64,000 nt of DNA. Source: CAZEHO01 sp964511945 (GTDB lineage Bacteria; Actinomycetota; Acidimicrobiia; Spongiisociales; UBA11373). Each line of letters starts with the position of its first letter. The stretch's first letter is position 1. A model generated the notes under the pieces. That model saw only the letters and a program-made list of their open reading frames with translations, was not told the DNA's origin and ran no database searches. Positions 61,317 to 64,000 of this stretch are shown here, piece after piece. The stretch covers positions 1 through 64,000 of the forward strand of contig CAZEHO010000012.1 of the NCBI GenBank assembly GCA_964511945.1, given 5' to 3'. Made by a program: the position numbers and the translations under genes.

Positions 61317-61872
61317 GTCCGCCGCTCCTTCTCCCGCCTCCGACATGGCCGAGCGGTTCGCCGCATTGGTCGGGTCGGACACGTGGTCTGCCGAACACGG
61401 CACCGCGATCGTCACCGTCGACCCCGACGCCTGGGTCGAGGCCCATCGGGCGGTCGCCGAACAGCTTCCGTTCTACTCCTTCCTTTCCGCCGTGGATTGG
61501 GCGGCCGAAGTCGCAGTCGGAGAGTCGGCGGCCGACGAGGACGTGGAGGAGCGCTACCAGGTGATCAGCCGGATGTCGGCGGTGGACGGCCCCGATGCCC
61601 TCATCCTGTCGACTTCGATTCCCAAGGACGACCCGGCACTGCCGAGCATCACCGGCGTGTACGGGGGAGCCGACTGGCACGAACGTGAAGCCGCCGAGAT
61701 GTACGGGATCCGCTTCGACGGCCACCCGAACCCGGTGAACCTCTACCTGCCGGACGGATTCGAAGGCCATCCGATGCGCAAGAGCTACCAGCTGATGAGC
61801 CGCGAAGTGAAGCCGTGGCCCGGAGCGGTGGACGTCGAAGCGCTTCCCTCGACCGAAAACCCCGAGGCATAG
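61297..61872 (+). CDS. nuoC: Complex I subunit C, second copy
   Basis: A 191-aa subunit with SITGVYGGADWHEREAAEMY and LPDGFEGHPMRKSYQLMSRE. The GTG at 61297 follows GTGGAG and overlaps nuoB by 20 bp. A charged region (ESAADEDVEERY) sits in the first beta-sheet. Less conserved than the first copy, but the EREAxxMYG...HPMRK core is intact. Confidence 0.88.
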   Translation: MTDSPSESAAPSPASDMAERFAALVGSDTWSAEHGTAIVTVDPDAWVEAHRAVAEQLPFYSFLSAVDWAAEVAVGESAADEDVEERYQVISRMSAVDGPDALILSTSIPKDDPALPSITGVYGGADWHEREAAEMYGIRFDGHPNPVNLYLPDGFEGHPMRKSYQLMSREVKPWPGAVDVEALPSTENPEA

Positions 61873-61874
61873 CG

Positions 61875-63071
61875 ATGATGGACGCAGACGCCCACCTCGT
61901 CGCCATGCATCACTCCGAGGCGCAGGTCGCCGTGGAGTTGCAGACGCCCGAGATGACCCTGAACATCGGGCCGCAGCACCCATCGACCCACGGGGTGCTG
62001 CGACTGGTCGCCCGGGTCGACGGCGAGCGCCTCGAGGAGATCGAACCGGTCGTCGGCTACATGCACCGGGGCTACGAGAAGCTGTCCGAGGTTCGGACCT
62101 ACGCCCAGATCGTTGCGCTGATCAACCGTATCGACTGGACCGCCGGCTACGCCAACGAGATCCCGTTTGTAGTGGCCGCCGAGCGCCTGATGGGCATCGA
62201 GGTCCCCGAGCGGGCCCAGTACATCCGACTGATCCTCACGGAGATGGCGCGGGTGTCGGCACACCTGCTGTTCCTCTCCTCGTACCCACTGGAGCTCGGA
62301 GCGACCACCCCGCTGATGTATGCCCTCCGGGAGCGGGAGCGGGTCCTGGACCTGATCGAGGGTGTCACCGGTGGACGCTTCCATCCGAACTTCAACCGGA
62401 TCGGCGGGGTCAAGCCGGCAGCCGGTGGCGGTTCCAATCAGAAGAAGGTCTCCCAGGACCTCCCCAAGGGGTTCCTCGACGAGACCCGGGCTGCCATGCA
62501 GAAGGTGTTCGACGTCTGCGACGAGGTCTCGACGCTGATCGAGGGCAATGAGATCTTCCTGGAGCGGACCCGCAACGTCGGCATCCTTCCTGCTGATATC
62601 GCCATTGCCTTCGGCGTCTCCGGACCCAATCTGCGGGGCTCCGGCGTGCAGTTCGACCTTCGCAAGGTCGAGGACTACCTGCCCTACGACCGGTTCGAGT
62701 TCGACATCCCGGTGGGGGAGCAGGGCGATTGCTTCGACCGGTTCAAGGTGCGCCTCGAGGAGACCCGCTGGGCCGCCCGGATCGTGCAGCAGGCGATTGA
62801 GGGTATTCCGTCGGGCCCGCTGCAGGCCAAGGTTCCCCGGGTCATCAAGGTTCCCAGGGGAGCTACCTACGTGCGCGCCGAGAACCCGAAGGGGGAGATG
62901 GGCTATTACGTGGTGTCGGAGGGCGGCCGGATCCCTTACCGCGTGAAGATCCGCTCGGCCTCGTTCTCCAACATTTCGGTGATGCCCTGGCTTCTCAAGG
63001 GTGTGATCATCCCCGACATGCTGGCGATCATGGGCAGTCTCGACTTCGTGCTGGGGGATGTGGACCGATGA
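61875..63071 (+). CDS. nuoD: Complex I subunit D, second copy
   Basis: A 398-aa subunit of normal length. NIGPQHPSTHGVLRLVARVD with the quinone-site His, MHRGYEKLSEVRTYAQI, and YYVVSEGGRIPYRVKIRSAS are present. It lacks the long acidic N-terminal extension of the first copy. nuoH begins within its last codons (ATGA overlap), so nuoE, F and G are absent here. Confidence 0.93.
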   Translation: MMDADAHLVAMHHSEAQVAVELQTPEMTLNIGPQHPSTHGVLRLVARVDGERLEEIEPVVGYMHRGYEKLSEVRTYAQIVALINRIDWTAGYANEIPFVVAAERLMGIEVPERAQYIRLILTEMARVSAHLLFLSSYPLELGATTPLMYALRERERVLDLIEGVTGGRFHPNFNRIGGVKPAAGGGSNQKKVSQDLPKGFLDETRAAMQKVFDVCDEVSTLIEGNEIFLERTRNVGILPADIAIAFGVSGPNLRGSGVQFDLRKVEDYLPYDRFEFDIPVGEQGDCFDRFKVRLEETRWAARIVQQAIEGIPSGPLQAKVPRVIKVPRGATYVRAENPKGEMGYYVVSEGGRIPYRVKIRSASFSNISVMPWLLKGVIIPDMLAIMGSLDFVLGDVDR

Positions 63072-64000
63072 GTGCACTCCTCGACAACTTCTGGATCCTC
63101 CTGGTCCTCAAGGTGATTGCCATCGCGGTGGTCGTTCCCGGCCTTTCGCTGGTGGTCATCTATGCCGAGCTGAAGATCGGCGCCCACATGCAGAACCGGA
63201 TCGGCCCCTACTTCGCCGGTGGCCGCTGGGGATGGGCACAGCCGCTGGCCGACGCGGTGAAGTTCCTCCAGAAGGAGGACACGATCCCCGACGAGGCGGA
63301 CCGGGCCGTCTTCAAGGCGGCCCCGATGGTCTCGCTCATGGCCACCTTCGCCGTGTTCGTCATCGTGCCCTTCTCGCCGGCCCTGATCGTCCGCGATCTG
63401 GACCTCGGCATCTTCTACGCCCTCGCCGCCTCGTCATTCGGCACCCTCGGCGTGCTGATGGCCGGGTGGGCATCGGCGAACAAGTACTCGCTGATGGGCG
63501 GCCTTCGGGCTGCAGCCCAGCTCATCGCCTATGAACTCCCGCTCGTGCTGGCGGTGGTCGGGGTGGTCATCCAGGCCGGCACGATGTCGATGGTGGGCAT
63601 CGTCGAAGCCCAGGCCGAACCCTGGTTCCACATCGGCGACGCCGGAATCCGGGTGCCGTATCTCCTTCAGGGGCAGATAATCGGCTTTGCGATCTTCATG
63701 ACGGCGGCGCTGGCCGAACTGTCCCGGATCCCCTTCGATCTGCCGCTCGCCGAGTCGGAGCTCACCATGGGGTTCGTCACCGAGTACTCCGGCATGCGCT
63801 TCACGATGTTCTTCCTCGCCGAGTACGCCGGGCTGATCTCGATGTCGGCGATCGCGGCGACGCTGTTCCTCGGCGGGTACTACGTTCCGGGCTTCGACTC
63901 CGACATCTTCGGTCCGGTCGTCCTACTGGGGAAGACCGCCGTCCTGGTGTTCCTCATCATCTGGTTCCGCTGGACCTGGCCGAGGGTCCGTGAGGATCAG
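63068..64000 (+). CDS. nuoH: Complex I subunit H, second copy (truncated by window end)
   Basis: The first 311 codons of a membrane subunit, open to the window end. Conserved blocks: YAELKIGAHMQNRIGPYFAG, ELSRIPFDLPLAESELTMGF and TEYSGMRFTMFFLAEYAGL. ATG overlaps the nuoD stop. Compared with the first copy it has LPLAESEL in place of LVEAENE in the quinone-channel loop. Confidence 0.92.
   Translation, partial: MSALLDNFWILLVLKVIAIAVVVPGLSLVVIYAELKIGAHMQNRIGPYFAGGRWGWAQPLADAVKFLQKEDTIPDEADRAVFKAAPMVSLMATFAVFVIVPFSPALIVRDLDLGIFYALAASSFGTLGVLMAGWASANKYSLMGGLRAAAQLIAYELPLVLAVVGVVIQAGTMSMVGIVEAQAEPWFHIGDAGIRVPYLLQGQIIGFAIFMTAALAELSRIPFDLPLAESELTMGFVTEYSGMRFTMFFLAEYAGLISMSAIAATLFLGGYYVPGFDSDIFGPVVLLGKTAVLVFLIIWFRWTWPRVREDQ

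Overview
The window is a 64-kb piece of a high-GC genome that reads as an actinobacterium, most likely a deep-branching lineage such as Acidimicrobiia. The class is an inference. The support is a mycothiol glycosyltransferase (MshA) followed by a YbjN-family gene as in mycobacteria, an RsiG-type anti-sigma factor, a Rex repressor, a MenJ-type reductase directly upstream of a 14-gene complex I operon, and a second complex I cluster without the NADH module. A run of 100 N (25397-25496) shows that this is a draft scaffold. Genes are packed tightly, with many ATGA/GTGA overlaps. Many first genes have a TANNNT -10 element only 6-9 nt before the start codon, which suggests leaderless mRNAs.

Layout. 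1-3.1 kb: a zinc uptake locus with zur-znuC and znuA-znuB diverging from a 31-bp spacer that is mostly one Zur-box-like palindrome. 3.2-9.1 kb: two lipoproteins (three DUF7282-like repeats; a YfbK-like VWA protein), a DUF1684 protein and two tandem MFS transporters. 9.2-16.8 kb: a double-hotdog dehydratase, a MoaD-like domain fused in frame to a membrane protein, an M23 peptidase, an RsiG homologue with two c-di-GMP-type motifs, an asparaginase, a CelD/FemAB-like acyltransferase, mshA and a YbjN gene. 16.6-16.9 kb: a cluster of DnaA-box-like sites, then a promoter and a nested-stem RNA candidate. 16.9-22 kb: a Clp1-like P-loop protein, a SAM hydrolase family protein, a glutaredoxin-like protein, a Thr-rich lipoprotein, rex and a GNAT.

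22-31.9 kb: a respiratory region. A minus-strand operon encodes a split-cytochrome-b Rieske complex with a ferredoxin subunit and a diheme cytochrome c. On the plus strand are a CcoN-CcoO fusion whose CcoN half lacks all six canonical histidine ligands and a membrane-anchored monoheme cytochrome c. The cytochrome c and the cytochrome b C-terminal subunit share a short unexplained helical module. 32-48 kb: menJ and nuoABCDEFGHIJKLMN. 48-55.4 kb: a beta-helix membrane protein, a Gfo/Idh/MocA oxidoreductase and a sugar ABC importer without its ATPase. 55.4-60.3 kb: a ferric-iron-type ABC importer and an alkaline-phosphatase-family protein. 60.4 kb to the end: a second complex I cluster, nuoA-B-C-D-H (H runs off the end), with no E, F or G between D and H.

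Together the genes describe a menaquinone-based electron transport chain: NADH-linked and NADH-module-free complex I, a bc-type complex, cytochromes c and Rex redox control, alongside metal and sugar import and mycothiol synthesis. The least explained features are the ligand-less CcoN, the shared module on two respiratory proteins, the MoaD-membrane fusion, and a family of intergenic elements built from exact 7-bp units with inverted halves that sit at or just after stop codons.
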